Notes: a model not told the origin generated them from the letters alone. A DNA stretch of 64,000 bases from UBA1422 sp963676385 (GCA_963676385.2 CAXXMM010000006.1:124001-188000); one strand, 5' to 3'. Positions 35,331 through 45,106 are shown, counted from the stretch's first letter. Translations and numbers: made by a program.

Positions 35331-36548
35331 ATGAATGAAATAGAAGCAAAACAAAAAGTCATTGATGCAGGGATTCGGCTGGTTCAATCCGGTTTGATTG
35401 CCCGAACTTGGGGAAATGTCAGCTGCCGTATCAGCGATACCCACTTTGTAATTACCCCAAGTGGGCGGGACTATTTAACCCTTACCTTGGAAGAGATTGT
35501 CCCCGTGACCATTTCTGATTTAAGCTATTCCGGTGAAGTAAAACCTTCCAGTGAAAAGGGAATACATGCGGAAATTTATTCCCACCATCCGGAGGTGAAC
35601 TTTGTTATCCATACCCATCAACAAAACGCCTCTATTGTCAGTACCTTAAATCTTGAGGCAATGACCACCGGATCCGCCTATCCCCTTCTTGGAACCGCAG
35701 TTCCAATTACCCTATATGGCCTGCCCGGCACAAAAAAACTACGGGCCGGGGTGGCTGCCGCTTTGGGCAAAACCCAAGGAAATGCAATTATTCTGAGAAA
35801 TCACGGGGTGGTCTGTTTTGGTTCAAATGACCGGGAGACTTTTCAAGTTGCCACTGATTTAGAAAAAGCCAGTTTTGATTTTATTGAAAGTCAATATCAA
35901 AAGGTTTCCTACTCAGGCAGTTTCAACGAAGAGCAAATGATTTCCTATGTTCTTGGAAAAATCAGCCGTCCTTGGAAAGGACAAATCTATCATCTTCCGA
36001 CCCCTTATGGAAGCAGTACCCGCACAGCGGAAGGATTTCTTTACAAGGTTGGAGATGAGCCACCTGTTTTAATTTCCTTCACTACTTCAGATGAAAGTCT
36101 GCCTCAGGAAGCAGAAATTCACCGGGAAATATATCTGAAAAGAAAAGAGATTGGCAATATCATTCACTCCAGTTCCCCCTATACCCTAGCCATGTCCAAG
36201 ACCAATCGAACGCTGCGTCCCTTGGTGGATGACTTTGCTCAGATTATCGGAACCAAAGCCGAAACCATATTGAAAGTCCCCCGCCAGTTTGGCATAGAAT
36301 TAAAAAAGGCTTCCGCTGTCTTTATTGGCGATAATGGCGCGCTATGTTGTGGGGCAACAGAAAGTGATGCCCTTGCAGTGGAGATGATTTTGGAAAAATG
36401 TAGCAAAGCTCAAATTTGCGCCACCCTGTTTGGCAGCGTCAAGCCTCTTAGTTGGCTGGACAGCAAATTAATGCGGTTGGTATATATGAAAAAGTACTCC
36501 AAGCAATTTGCGGCAAAGAATGTCGAAGATGAAGGGATTAATCAATGA
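35331..36548 (+). CDS. Class II aldolase/adducin-family protein, tandem domains
   Basis: The 405-residue protein has two class II aldolase-like halves. The first (about 1-205) has the zinc and catalytic set: Glu75 in PSSEKGIH, His94-Thr-His96, and His158 in RNHGVVCFG, as in FucA/AraD. The second (about 210-400) keeps the fold pattern (SSSPYTLAMSK, GDNGALCCGATESDA) but lacks HxH and NHG, so it is probably not catalytic. Single-domain relatives are about 215 residues. It ends 4 bases inside the kinase start (ATGA), so coupled. Likely cleaves a phosphorylated sugar made by the kinase. Confidence 0.82.
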   Translation: MNEIEAKQKVIDAGIRLVQSGLIARTWGNVSCRISDTHFVITPSGRDYLTLTLEEIVPVTISDLSYSGEVKPSSEKGIHAEIYSHHPEVNFVIHTHQQNASIVSTLNLEAMTTGSAYPLLGTAVPITLYGLPGTKKLRAGVAAALGKTQGNAIILRNHGVVCFGSNDRETFQVATDLEKASFDFIESQYQKVSYSGSFNEEQMISYVLGKISRPWKGQIYHLPTPYGSSTRTAEGFLYKVGDEPPVLISFTTSDESLPQEAEIHREIYLKRKEIGNIIHSSSPYTLAMSKTNRTLRPLVDDFAQIIGTKAETILKVPRQFGIELKKASAVFIGDNGALCCGATESDALAVEMILEKCSKAQICATLFGSVKPLSWLDSKLMRLVYMKKYSKQFAAKNVEDEGINQ

Positions 36549-38149
36549 GCAGTTATGTGATTGGCTATGACGTTGGAACCACAGGAATCAAAACTTGTAT
36601 TTTTGAAATATCCGACGCAATCCAGTTAATCGAATCAGATTCCATGGGATATGGGCTTACCATCCAAGAAAATGGTGGTGCCGAACAAAATCCCAATGAG
36701 CTTTGGGATGCCATGTGCAGAACAACCCAAAAAGTAATGTCTTCCAGCGGAATTTCTACCGACGCGATTGGCGGGATATCTTTTTGCTCCCAAATGCAAG
36801 GGTTGATATTGGTTGACAAAAATGGAGAGCCGATTCGCCCGGCCATGAGTTATATGGATCAACGTGCTAATCTTGAGCGGAAGGAAGGCATTGCAAATGG
36901 TCTAAAAATATCCGGTTTGAACCTGTTTAAACTGTTGAAATCCCTGAGGATTACCGGCGCTGTTTCGGCCAGTGTCAAAGATCCTGTTTGGAAATACAAC
37001 TGGGTGAAACGCAACGAACCTGAAAACTTTAGCCGTATCTATAAATGGCTGGATATTAAAGAATATCTTATATTAAAATGCACCGATGAATTTGTCATGA
37101 CCAAAGATAGCGCCTTTTCTACCATGCTGTATGATGTGAGAAAGGGCAGGAATTGTTTTAGCAAGGAAATGTGTCACATGTTGGGTGTCCAAATGGAGCA
37201 TCTGCCTCGAATTATAAATTGTAAGGATGAAGTGGGATCTCTTACCTCTATCGCTGCAGAACAACTGGGATTGGCCCAGGGGACACCTGTTTTTGGAGGA
37301 GGCGGAGATGCTTCTCTCATTGGTATTGGTGCCGGTGCGGCCGGCGTTGGACGGACCCATATATATTCCGGCACATCCGGTTGGGTATCTACCGTTGTCC
37401 AAAAAAGAAAAATCGACCTTTCGTCCATGATTGCCTCTATCGTTGGTGCCGATGAACATACATACAATTACTTTGCCGAATTGGAAACCGCCAGCAAATG
37501 TTTGGAATGGGTCAAGGACCATCTGGCATTGGATGAAATAAATATTTATTTGCAAAAAATACCGGTATCCGATTCCGTTGAATCAGTATATGAAAACCTT
37601 TATGACTTTATGTTGGAAGAAATCAAGGATGTACCTGCGGGAAGTCATGGCATATTATTTACCCCTTGGCTTCACGGGAATCGTTGCCCCTTTGAAGATC
37701 CCAATGCCAGAGGCATGTTTTTTAACATTAGTCTGGAAAACGGGAAACGGGATATGCTTCACGCCGTGTTGGAAGGCATCTGCTTTCATTTGCGTTGGAT
37801 GTTGGAAGCTCAAAATAAGAAAGTGGACACCTCCTCTGTCATTCGATTTGTAGGTGGCGGTGCCTTGGCGCCCCTCACCTGCCAAATCATTGCCGACATT
37901 CTTGGCTGTGAAGTTGAAACCGTTGAAAACCCTCAAAACGTGGGGGCTTACGGCGCCGCGGTGGTAGCCGCTTTGGGACTTGGGATTTTAGAAAACATTG
38001 AAGATGCAAACCATATGATCAAAGCAAACCACAAGTATTTCCCCAATCCGGACAACAAACAGGTCTATGACAAAAACTTTAACGCATTTAAATTGTTATA
38101 CAAAAAAAACAAATCCGTTTTTCGTATGTTAAACCAAGTAGATCAATAA
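36545..38149 (+). CDS. FGGY-family carbohydrate kinase (xylulokinase-like)
   Basis: The 534-residue sugar kinase has the N-terminal ATPase phosphate-1 motif GYDVGTTGIKTCIF, GGISFCSQMQGLILVDKNGEPIRPAMSYMDQR (sugar-binding aspartate region), and the C-terminal RFVGGGALAPLTCQIIADILG motif. Most similar in pattern to xylulose kinases, but the sugar is unknown. It overlaps the aldolase gene by 4 bases and precedes an MFS transporter. Together with the aldolase it suggests sugar phosphorylation followed by cleavage. Confidence 0.85.
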   Translation: MSSYVIGYDVGTTGIKTCIFEISDAIQLIESDSMGYGLTIQENGGAEQNPNELWDAMCRTTQKVMSSSGISTDAIGGISFCSQMQGLILVDKNGEPIRPAMSYMDQRANLERKEGIANGLKISGLNLFKLLKSLRITGAVSASVKDPVWKYNWVKRNEPENFSRIYKWLDIKEYLILKCTDEFVMTKDSAFSTMLYDVRKGRNCFSKEMCHMLGVQMEHLPRIINCKDEVGSLTSIAAEQLGLAQGTPVFGGGGDASLIGIGAGAAGVGRTHIYSGTSGWVSTVVQKRKIDLSSMIASIVGADEHTYNYFAELETASKCLEWVKDHLALDEINIYLQKIPVSDSVESVYENLYDFMLEEIKDVPAGSHGILFTPWLHGNRCPFEDPNARGMFFNISLENGKRDMLHAVLEGICFHLRWMLEAQNKKVDTSSVIRFVGGGALAPLTCQIIADILGCEVETVENPQNVGAYGAAVVAALGLGILENIEDANHMIKANHKYFPNPDNKQVYDKNFNAFKLLYKKNKSVFRMLNQVDQ

Positions 38150-38159
38150 GGAGGAATTT

Positions 38160-39374
38160 ATGGACAGAAAAGAAAATGTGTCAAAATACCGATGGGTGAT
38201 TCTGCTTGCCATTCTGCCTATTATTATTTCAACGGAAATCATGTGGCTCTCTCTGGCCCCTGTCAGCAGCATGGCACAAAAATTTTATGGTGTCAGCAGT
38301 ATCAGCATTGATATGCTATCCATGAGTTATATGATTATGTTTATTATTTTCTCTATCCCGGCCTCTTATGTGGTAGATCGGTTTGGCTATCGATATTCCC
38401 TTATTATTGGTGCCTTGTTGACTGCTGTCTTCGGGGTGGTAAGAGGGGTGTTTGCTGACAATTTCACAGTAGTCATTATCTCCCAGTTTATCATTGCCAT
38501 CGGCCAACCTTTCCTGCTAAACATTTCCACAAAAGTGCCGGCCAACTGGTTTCCCATTGAAGAGCGTTCTACTGCAACGGGAATTTTAACCATGGCCCAG
38601 TATGTTGGTTTTGCAGTGCCCATGGTGGTTACCCCAATATTGGCTGAGGATATGGGGATTCCACATGTATTAAAAGTTTTTGCCGCCATTGCTGTTGTCT
38701 CGGCGATCATATGCATTTTGCTTACCCGGGAAAAACCCAAAATTGCCCCGCCGGGTCCAACGGTGGAACGGGAAGATTTAAGTCTGACCACCATTAAAAA
38801 ACTTTTCAAAAATAAGGCGTATATTGCAGTGTTGCTAATTTGCTTCATTTCCATTGGCATTTTTAATACTGTATTGACCTTGCTGGAAACCATATTGATT
38901 CCTCATGGTATTACTTCTGCCCAAGCAGGTGTCATCGGTGCAGTTTTTGTTGTGTCCGGTGTCATCGGTGCGGTGCTGATTCCCATTATCTCCGACAAGG
39001 TGCGGATACGAATTCCCTTCTTTATGGTATCCACTGCCATCTTGGTAGTTGTATATTTGGGATTTACCTTTGTAAGCGGGTATGCCCTCCTCACCATTAT
39101 GGCTTGCATTGCCGGATTTTCCATTATGGGGGTTGCTCCAATTTTATTTCAACACGGTTCTGAAACTGCATATCCCATACAGGAAGGAACCTCCCTTGGC
39201 ATTGTGCTGCTCATGGGTCAAATTTCAGGGGTTCTGTTTGTATATCTCTTTGAAATATTCAAAGGCGTCTCTGGGTCAACTGTGCTTCCTATGCTGCTGA
39301 TTGTAGCAGCCACTGCCATTGAATTGCCAATTATCATGAAAATGAAAGAAACCGGATTGAATCAAGAAGGTTAA
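38160..39374 (+). CDS. MFS transporter
   Basis: The 404-residue protein has 12 predicted helices in two six-helix halves with a central loop (LTREKPKIAPPGPTVEREDLS). The cytoplasmic loop 2-3 motif YVVDRFGYRYSLIIGALL marks the major facilitator superfamily. The start follows AAGGAGGAATTT, 10 bases after the kinase stop. It probably imports the substrate of the operon. Confidence 0.83.
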   Translation: MDRKENVSKYRWVILLAILPIIISTEIMWLSLAPVSSMAQKFYGVSSISIDMLSMSYMIMFIIFSIPASYVVDRFGYRYSLIIGALLTAVFGVVRGVFADNFTVVIISQFIIAIGQPFLLNISTKVPANWFPIEERSTATGILTMAQYVGFAVPMVVTPILAEDMGIPHVLKVFAAIAVVSAIICILLTREKPKIAPPGPTVEREDLSLTTIKKLFKNKAYIAVLLICFISIGIFNTVLTLLETILIPHGITSAQAGVIGAVFVVSGVIGAVLIPIISDKVRIRIPFFMVSTAILVVVYLGFTFVSGYALLTIMACIAGFSIMGVAPILFQHGSETAYPIQEGTSLGIVLLMGQISGVLFVYLFEIFKGVSGSTVLPMLLIVAATAIELPIIMKMKETGLNQEG

Positions 39375-39388
39375 GAAAGGATGCTAGG

Positions 39389-40057
39389 ATGTCGGAGAAA
39401 AAAATCCACAAATTTCACAAAGACACCTTCGATAAAACCACTGAAGATCGAAGACAAAAAGTGTTGGATGTGGCCATCGCAGAATTTGCCGCCAATGGAT
39501 ATAATGCCACCAGCATTAATGACATTTCAAAAAAAGCCAATATTAGCATAGGCGCCATGTACAGCTACTTTGCCTCCAAAGAGGATCTCTTTCTTACAAT
39601 TGTGAATAATGCATATGGTTTAATGGATCACATCCTGTCAGATGTGGCGGAAAACAGCCTAGATGTCTTTGATGGGATTGAAAAGATGGTAACTGCTGCC
39701 AGAACTTTTGCTTTGGAATACCCTCAGTTGAACCAAATTTATCTTGATCTCACAACCCAGGCGCTGTCCACCATGGCGGCCAGACTGTCCAGCAAGTTGG
39801 AGCATATCACCCCCGGGGTTTTGTCCACTTTGATTCTTCAAGCCAAGGCCAAGGGATTGGTTCGTCAAGATTTAGATGAAAGGGTAGCCGCATATTGTAT
39901 CGACAACATATTAATGATGTATCAATTTTCCTTTTCATCGGATTACTACAAAGGACGCATGAAAATATTTGTTGGTGAGGAAAATCTAAGAGATATTAAA
40001 CAGGTTGAAAGAGAGATGATTCATTTTATTAATGCCTCCATTCTCCCCCAACCTTAA
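39389..40057 (+). CDS. TetR-family transcriptional regulator
   Basis: The 222-residue regulator has an N-terminal TetR helix-turn-helix (DRRQKVLDVAIAEFAANGYNATSINDISKKANISIGAMYSYFASKEDLF) and a ligand-binding C-terminal half. It is the last gene of the operon that starts at 33803, 14 bases after the MFS gene, and its natural target is the palindrome at 33739-33756 by position. The effector is unknown but likely the catabolic substrate. Confidence 0.9.
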   Translation: MSEKKIHKFHKDTFDKTTEDRRQKVLDVAIAEFAANGYNATSINDISKKANISIGAMYSYFASKEDLFLTIVNNAYGLMDHILSDVAENSLDVFDGIEKMVTAARTFALEYPQLNQIYLDLTTQALSTMAARLSSKLEHITPGVLSTLILQAKAKGLVRQDLDERVAAYCIDNILMMYQFSFSSDYYKGRMKIFVGEENLRDIKQVEREMIHFINASILPQP

Positions 40058-40086
40058 TGCAATCCAAGTGATTTCCCACCCAGAAA

Positions 40087-40120
40087 AACCCTAACGCGAC
40101 GGAAGGGTCTCTATTTCTTT
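40087..40120. terminator. Weak hairpin between the TetR gene and the ECF-T fusion gene
   Basis: A short stem ACCCT / AGGGT with an 11-base loop is followed by a T-rich plus strand. It lies between convergent genes and is a possible but weak terminator. Confidence 0.35.
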
Positions 40121-41916
40121 TCCCAATGATCAATTACCTGCCCATGGGCATCATACGCCGTGACAGAAAGGCTTTCCTTTTTTACGGAGACCACCTGGTA
40201 GGAATTGACCTCTTTCAGTTTCTGAACATAATCGGGAATCGGGTCTCCCGTTTCATAGTATCTGGAATATTTCTCCCCGGACCGAGCCATGATATAGGTA
40301 ATCCCATTGATTTCTTTGGTTCTCATATAAACATGCTGATGTCCGCAAAACACTAAATCCACGTCGTAGTTCTCGAAAATCGGAACCCAATTGTCTCGAA
40401 TTTGCCCATATATTTCGTCATCCTCTTCCACCGGATACGGAGGATGGTGCATGACAACGATATTCCATTTTCCCTGACTGCCTGCCAGGTCTTTTTTTAT
40501 CCAATTCTTCACTTTTTTCATCATGGCATCCCATTTTTTTTGGCCCATATCTTCCACCCGTTCCGGTAGAAACAGGTTGCTGTTTAGGGACACAAAATGA
40601 CAGTTCCCGTAATCAAAAGAATAGACCTCTTCACTAATATCTGACGGTCCGTTTTGAGGTAACGAAAACATCATTTTATAGGTATAAGGGGTGACAGAAG
40701 TTTCATGATTTCCCGGAGTTGGCATCAAAGAAATGGAAGTAAATAGGGTCTTCCCATACGTCATCACCGCTCCGTATTCATCCAAATCCGCATTGTTGAC
40801 CACCATATCCCCACCTTGAAGGACAAAGGCGCCATCCGGATTGTTTTTGTAGGCAAGGTTTGCTAGACCTCCCCATTTCTTGTAATCTCGATCCATCAGT
40901 TCATATTGAATATCCCCCATATATAGAAAAGTAAAATCACCTGCCTTCTCCGTTGTAAATTGATGCCTGTCACTCCAAGTGTCCCCATCCCCAACTCGGT
41001 ATCGGTAGGTTTTTCCGCTAGAAAGACCTGTTATTTCCGCACTATATCTGTAATATTCATCCTTGCGAACTTCAGTCACTTGGGCTTTATATTGTTTTCC
41101 ATCACACTGAACCACCCCTTGGTAACTAGTATCTCCATGCCAACTGATGGTCTGGGTAGTTGCCGGATTACCCGTCCAGGAAAGCACAATTTGGTCAGGT
41201 TGCTGAATATCACTATGACTCAGCTGCCCACAACCTGCCAGTACAAAAACACTCATGGCAATTGGGACAGCAATCATAACACAAATGTCTTTTGCCTTCA
41301 ATTTTAGGCTTCGCATATACGTTCTTTGTGGGTACATCCGGAAACACCTAGCTTCCATGGCAATGGACATGTCTTTGGCTTTTTCCATAGCCCCCGCCAG
41401 AATGGGCAAGGATATTTTTAAGTAAGTTTTGAGTTTTTGCCTCAATGTTGTCTTTTTCATTTCTGTCCCTCTCAGCTGAATCCCGTAATATACGTCTAAT
41501 GCCTCCTCTTTGAGAATTGGGAAAAAATGAAGGCCAATCATCACCATAAATGCAATTTCGTAAGGCATCTTCCATTGGGTCATACCCAAAAGGTAATCTC
41601 TGGATTCTCCCGTCAATAGCATCATCCCTGACATGACAAAAATGAGAAGCCGCACGGAAAGCATGGCTGCCAAAAGCAGCCCCTCTCCACCTCCAAAGAT
41701 CCACTGCAATATGAAAAGAAATACAATCATGCTCAGAAGACTTTTGGCTTGGTACAGTTGTTTGGCCAATGGCACGCCACCCAAGCCAAGTACCAGAACT
41801 GTCATAACCAAAATAGCAGACAGGTATCGAATATCGCTTAAAATCATAGCTCCTGTAGAGATGACAATGACCAATATCATTTTTGTTCTAGGGTCCAGCC
41901 CGGATAACTTATACAT
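40111..41916 (-). CDS. ECF transporter T component fused to a purple-acid-phosphatase-like domain
   Basis: The 601-residue fusion has an EcfT/CbiQ part (about 1-228) with membrane helices and coupling segments YGIQLRG and AMEARCFR, then a metallophosphoesterase part (about 240-601). The latter has an FN3-like N-terminal sandwich (QIVLSWTGNPATTQTISWH) and all phosphoesterase motifs: GDIQ (Asp335), GGD (Asp370), GNHE (Asn403, His404), MHHPPY (His490-His491) and GHQH (His526, His528). Orientation puts the phosphatase outside. The last helix ends VFVLAGC (Cys229), a lipobox-like motif, and an internal ATG at 41314-41316 could alternatively give a separate lipoprotein. It follows both ECF ATPase genes, overlapping EcfA2 by 8 bases. 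Confidence 0.85.
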   Translation of the reverse strand: MYKLSGLDPRTKMILVIVISTGAMILSDIRYLSAILVMTVLVLGLGGVPLAKQLYQAKSLLSMIVFLFILQWIFGGGEGLLLAAMLSVRLLIFVMSGMMLLTGESRDYLLGMTQWKMPYEIAFMVMIGLHFFPILKEEALDVYYGIQLRGTEMKKTTLRQKLKTYLKISLPILAGAMEKAKDMSIAMEARCFRMYPQRTYMRSLKLKAKDICVMIAVPIAMSVFVLAGCGQLSHSDIQQPDQIVLSWTGNPATTQTISWHGDTSYQGVVQCDGKQYKAQVTEVRKDEYYRYSAEITGLSSGKTYRYRVGDGDTWSDRHQFTTEKAGDFTFLYMGDIQYELMDRDYKKWGGLANLAYKNNPDGAFVLQGGDMVVNNADLDEYGAVMTYGKTLFTSISLMPTPGNHETSVTPYTYKMMFSLPQNGPSDISEEVYSFDYGNCHFVSLNSNLFLPERVEDMGQKKWDAMMKKVKNWIKKDLAGSQGKWNIVVMHHPPYPVEEDDEIYGQIRDNWVPIFENYDVDLVFCGHQHVYMRTKEINGITYIMARSGEKYSRYYETGDPIPDYVQKLKEVNSYQVVSVKKESLSVTAYDAHGQVIDHWEKK

Positions 41917-42598
41917 TCCTTTGGCCTTCCATCATCAATTCACATTCCCCATATCTTTCAATAAATTTTCGATCATGGCTAATGATAATAATTCCGGTAT
42001 CCAATTCCCCTCGAATCCTCTGCAGGTATTCCCCCAGCATTTGTCTCCGTTTCAGGTCAAGGGATGCGGTGGGTTCGTCTAATAAAAGCCAGTCAGGTTT
42101 CATAGCCAATACGGCGGCCAACACCAGTCTTTGTTTTTCCCCTTGGCTCAAAAATTGGGGAAACGTATCTTCATAATTCACCAAATCAAAATAGTGGAGA
42201 AAATCTTTGCTCCGCCTTTTGATTTCATCTTCATCCAACCCCAGATTCCCCAATCCATATTCCATCTCTTCCTGCACGCTGACAGAAAAGATCTGTTTGG
42301 CGGGATTTTGCATGACGTAACCAATTTTTTGCCCTGTCTCTGCTAGTGACAAGGTTGACAAATCTATCTGGGAAGGGCTCTTTAGGCTGGCTGTTTCATC
42401 TTGGTAACTTATCACAACAGAACCCTTTTCAGGCTTTAAAATACCCATGATAACCTTCCCCAAAGTGGTTTTCCCTGCACCGTTTGGTCCTGTAATTGCC
42501 CAGATTTTATCATGGGTAAATTCAGCAGAGAAGTCCTGAAGGATAGGGGCTTGGCTTTTGCCATACCGATATGTAATTTCCTTCACGTTTAATTTCAA
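41909..42598 (-). CDS. ECF transporter ATPase (EcfA2-like)
   Basis: The 229-residue ABC ATPase energises ECF-type vitamin/metal uptake. Walker A is GPNGAGKTT near residues 38-46, the signature is LSQGEKQRL and Walker B WLLLDEPTASLD. It overlaps the upstream ATPase by 4 bases and the T-component gene by 8, so EcfA1-A2-T are coupled. The Q-loop VMQNPAKQIF is typical of EcfA. Its partner ATPase is 42595-43308. Confidence 0.9.
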   Translation of the reverse strand: MKLNVKEITYRYGKSQAPILQDFSAEFTHDKIWAITGPNGAGKTTLGKVIMGILKPEKGSVVISYQDETASLKSPSQIDLSTLSLAETGQKIGYVMQNPAKQIFSVSVQEEMEYGLGNLGLDEDEIKRRSKDFLHYFDLVNYEDTFPQFLSQGEKQRLVLAAVLAMKPDWLLLDEPTASLDLKRRQMLGEYLQRIRGELDTGIIIISHDRKFIERYGECELMMEGQRNV

Positions 42599-43308
42599 AA
42601 TAATATCTCCTGAGAATTAAAGTCTTCGGGGACGCCCTCTTGTAGAATTTCTCCATTGTTGATGACAATCCACTTATCTGCAAAATCCAACATCTCATAA
42701 TCCTGCTCAACAATAAGCAAGGTCACACCTGCTTCTTTTAGGGTACGCAGTGTAGCACAAACGATTTCTCTGCCCCTTTCATCCAGATGGCTCAACGGCT
42801 CATCCATAATTACAATTTGGGGATTCAACGCCAAGATAGCAGAAATGGCAACCACCTGCTTTTCACCGCCGGATAGTTGCTGTGGATTTCGAAGCCGTAA
42901 ATGTTCAATGTTCAACAGCTCCATCGTTGCATCCACCCGCTCCCGAATTTCTTCTGTGGGAACACAAAGATTCTCCAAACCAAATGCCAGTTCATCTTCT
43001 ACGGTGGTAGTAATCATCTGCCTATCAGGATCTTGCATTACATATCCAATTTTGCAGGCACGTTGACTGAGTTTCCAAGAAGTCACATCCTGGCCATCAA
43101 AAAATATTTGACCTTGAAGTTCTCCTTTGATACATCCAGGAATAATACCGCAGAGAATTTGGCAAAGAGTGCTTTTCCCACAGCCGGACAGTCCCAAAAG
43201 TACAGTCATGGTGCCCTTTTCAACGCCAAAAGACATGTTATGAATGACATGTCTTGTTGGCTTTTCTTCATATGAAAATGTTATGTTTTTTGCTTCCAAA
43301 ATAGGCAT
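42595..43308 (-). CDS. ECF transporter ATPase (EcfA1-like)
   Basis: The 237-residue ABC ATPase has Walker A GLSGCGKST, Q-loop VMQDPDRQM, signature LSGGEKQ and Walker B IVIMDEPLSHLD. The start ATG at 43306-43308 follows AAAGGATTTT. It lies 76 bases after the FN3 surface-protein gene with no terminator in between, so it may share its transcript. It heads the EcfA1-EcfA2-EcfT group. Confidence 0.9.
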   Translation of the reverse strand: MPILEAKNITFSYEEKPTRHVIHNMSFGVEKGTMTVLLGLSGCGKSTLCQILCGIIPGCIKGELQGQIFFDGQDVTSWKLSQRACKIGYVMQDPDRQMITTTVEDELAFGLENLCVPTEEIRERVDATMELLNIEHLRLRNPQQLSGGEKQVVAISAILALNPQIVIMDEPLSHLDERGREIVCATLRTLKEAGVTLLIVEQDYEMLDFADKWIVINNGEILQEGVPEDFNSQEILF

Positions 43309-43384
43309 TGATAAAATCCTTTTTCTTTGATTTTAACAGATTTTCTAGCATTTTTCAGTTTTTATCTTAAGAAAAAAAAGTTCA

Positions 43385-45106
43385 TTACCTCTTCATGGAT
43401 TTTATCGCAGAAAATCCACCATACTTTTTCACGCCATTTACGGTACGGTATGCTCTTATCTTGAAATAGTAGGTTTTGCCTTTTTGCAAACTGCCAATTT
43501 TGGTGCTGATGGTTGAACCACTTTTTATGGTAACTATTTTTTTACCACTTGTCATGGTTTTATTTTTTCCGTAATAAATCTGATATCCTGTGGCGCCTGT
43601 AGTTTTATTCCACTTTACAACTACAGCGGTGCTGCCACTTTTGGAAAGTTTCACAATTGTGGTGGTGGAGAGTATTGGTTTGGCAGAAACTACTTTTGAA
43701 GTTCCTCCCTCGATTTTAATTGCCCCATCATATTTGTTGTTGGTATAGGCAGCAACCTTGTAATAATATGTTGTTCCGGTGTTTCGCCCTGCATCGGTAT
43801 AGGATGTTGTGTTCCCCACATCTTTTATTTTGGTGTAAGTTTTGGTTGTGGAGTTGTATCTGTATATATTATATCCTGTGGTATTATCCAGTGCGTTCCA
43901 AGACAATTTAATACTATTATATCCTGCCGATTTTGCAGTTACCGCGGGTCCACAAGGTGGAATTTTAGACACAATCTGATTTGATTGACTCACTACCGTT
44001 ATCTTCACCAGATTTTTGAGCAAGGTATCGCTTTCTGTGGTTCCTGGCATATACAGCGCACATGTAGTCAGCTGGCCGGTAGGTTTCGCCATACCGTCAG
44101 TATACCCCCAGGCAACAAAACATTTTGGTACATTTGCTTGTGAGATATTGACAATGGTGCCATCAGAGGCCTCCGCCTGGATTTTGTAGTTTGTATAACT
44201 AGGCATATACTTATCAAGTTTCTTCTCTTCAACCAATGTAGAAAGGGGGACGCCTTCAATTTTATGGGTTATAGCGCTTCCGCCATCGTAGTAGCTATAT
44301 TCAGTTTGGTATTTCCCCATCTCAAGAAGTTCGTCCAATTTTCCTCCAAGAATTGTGCTTCTGCTCCCCACGCCTGCGGGGATATCTCCTGCAGATATTA
44401 TATTCACATATTTAACGAACTTGCAGTTATTACTGTCTTGTATTGCTGTCTGTCCAAATACAAATACATTTTCTCCCGCTGCCAGTCTGTCACAGGTATC
44501 CGGCACCGTTCCACTGGTTTGATCCGTTACTTCATTGCTACTTTTAAATAAAGCAATTATTGGTAGCGGTGCGGCCACTCCCGTGGTATCCCCTGGCGCA
44601 TAATATTTCAAGCCGTTCAAATCGCTCAAGTTGAAAATTTGCTTATAGCCATCTGATGCCACAACTGAACATTGGCTGACTGCATCTGTGCCGCCTTCAA
44701 CTACGTTGGAAAGCATTTCCAAAATGTCAAGACCTGCAACACGACTATAATGATATGCTCCGGTTCCGTGATTTTCATAGGAGGAAAAAATCCGATTTGT
44801 TACATAACTTCCTTGGAGATTCGCATATTCATCTGTGTTTGGAATCCCGTTTACATCCTTTATCCCTTCAATCTGTTCTTGGGAATAGTAAAGGATGTTA
44901 TTATCAAATCCCCCATTACCCTTCACTTTTTCCCCTACAAATACCAGCCCCGCTTGTTCCACAGGTTCAAGGGATGCCACATCCTTTCCATTATCAGCCG
45001 GCACTCCTCCGCTGGCAAAAACCTCCTGACCAGCTGTCGCAAAGCTGCTGGCAAAAAGTACAAATGCCATGATAAATACCAGCCCATGCCTTTTTAAGTT
45101 CCTCAT
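43385..45106 (-). CDS. Secreted protein with sulfite-oxidase-like modules and C-terminal FN3 domains
   Basis: The 573-residue protein has a signal peptide (MRNLKRHGLVFIMAFVLFASSFATAG). Residues ~40-360 hold about two copies of the locus-wide module (ILEMLSNVVEGG..., VVASDGYKQIFNLSDLNGL; GVPLSTLVEEKKLD..., IQAEASDGTIVNI). The C-terminus has two FN3-like repeats (NSIKLSWNALDNTTGYNIYRYNS and VVVKWNKTTGATGYQIYYGKN). I see no sortase motif or membrane anchor, so it may stick non-covalently to the wall through the FN3 repeats. A perfect hairpin lies just before it. Ligand unknown. Confidence 0.8.
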   Translation of the reverse strand: MRNLKRHGLVFIMAFVLFASSFATAGQEVFASGGVPADNGKDVASLEPVEQAGLVFVGEKVKGNGGFDNNILYYSQEQIEGIKDVNGIPNTDEYANLQGSYVTNRIFSSYENHGTGAYHYSRVAGLDILEMLSNVVEGGTDAVSQCSVVASDGYKQIFNLSDLNGLKYYAPGDTTGVAAPLPIIALFKSSNEVTDQTSGTVPDTCDRLAAGENVFVFGQTAIQDSNNCKFVKYVNIISAGDIPAGVGSRSTILGGKLDELLEMGKYQTEYSYYDGGSAITHKIEGVPLSTLVEEKKLDKYMPSYTNYKIQAEASDGTIVNISQANVPKCFVAWGYTDGMAKPTGQLTTCALYMPGTTESDTLLKNLVKITVVSQSNQIVSKIPPCGPAVTAKSAGYNSIKLSWNALDNTTGYNIYRYNSTTKTYTKIKDVGNTTSYTDAGRNTGTTYYYKVAAYTNNKYDGAIKIEGGTSKVVSAKPILSTTTIVKLSKSGSTAVVVKWNKTTGATGYQIYYGKNKTMTSGKKIVTIKSGSTISTKIGSLQKGKTYYFKIRAYRTVNGVKKYGGFSAIKSMKR

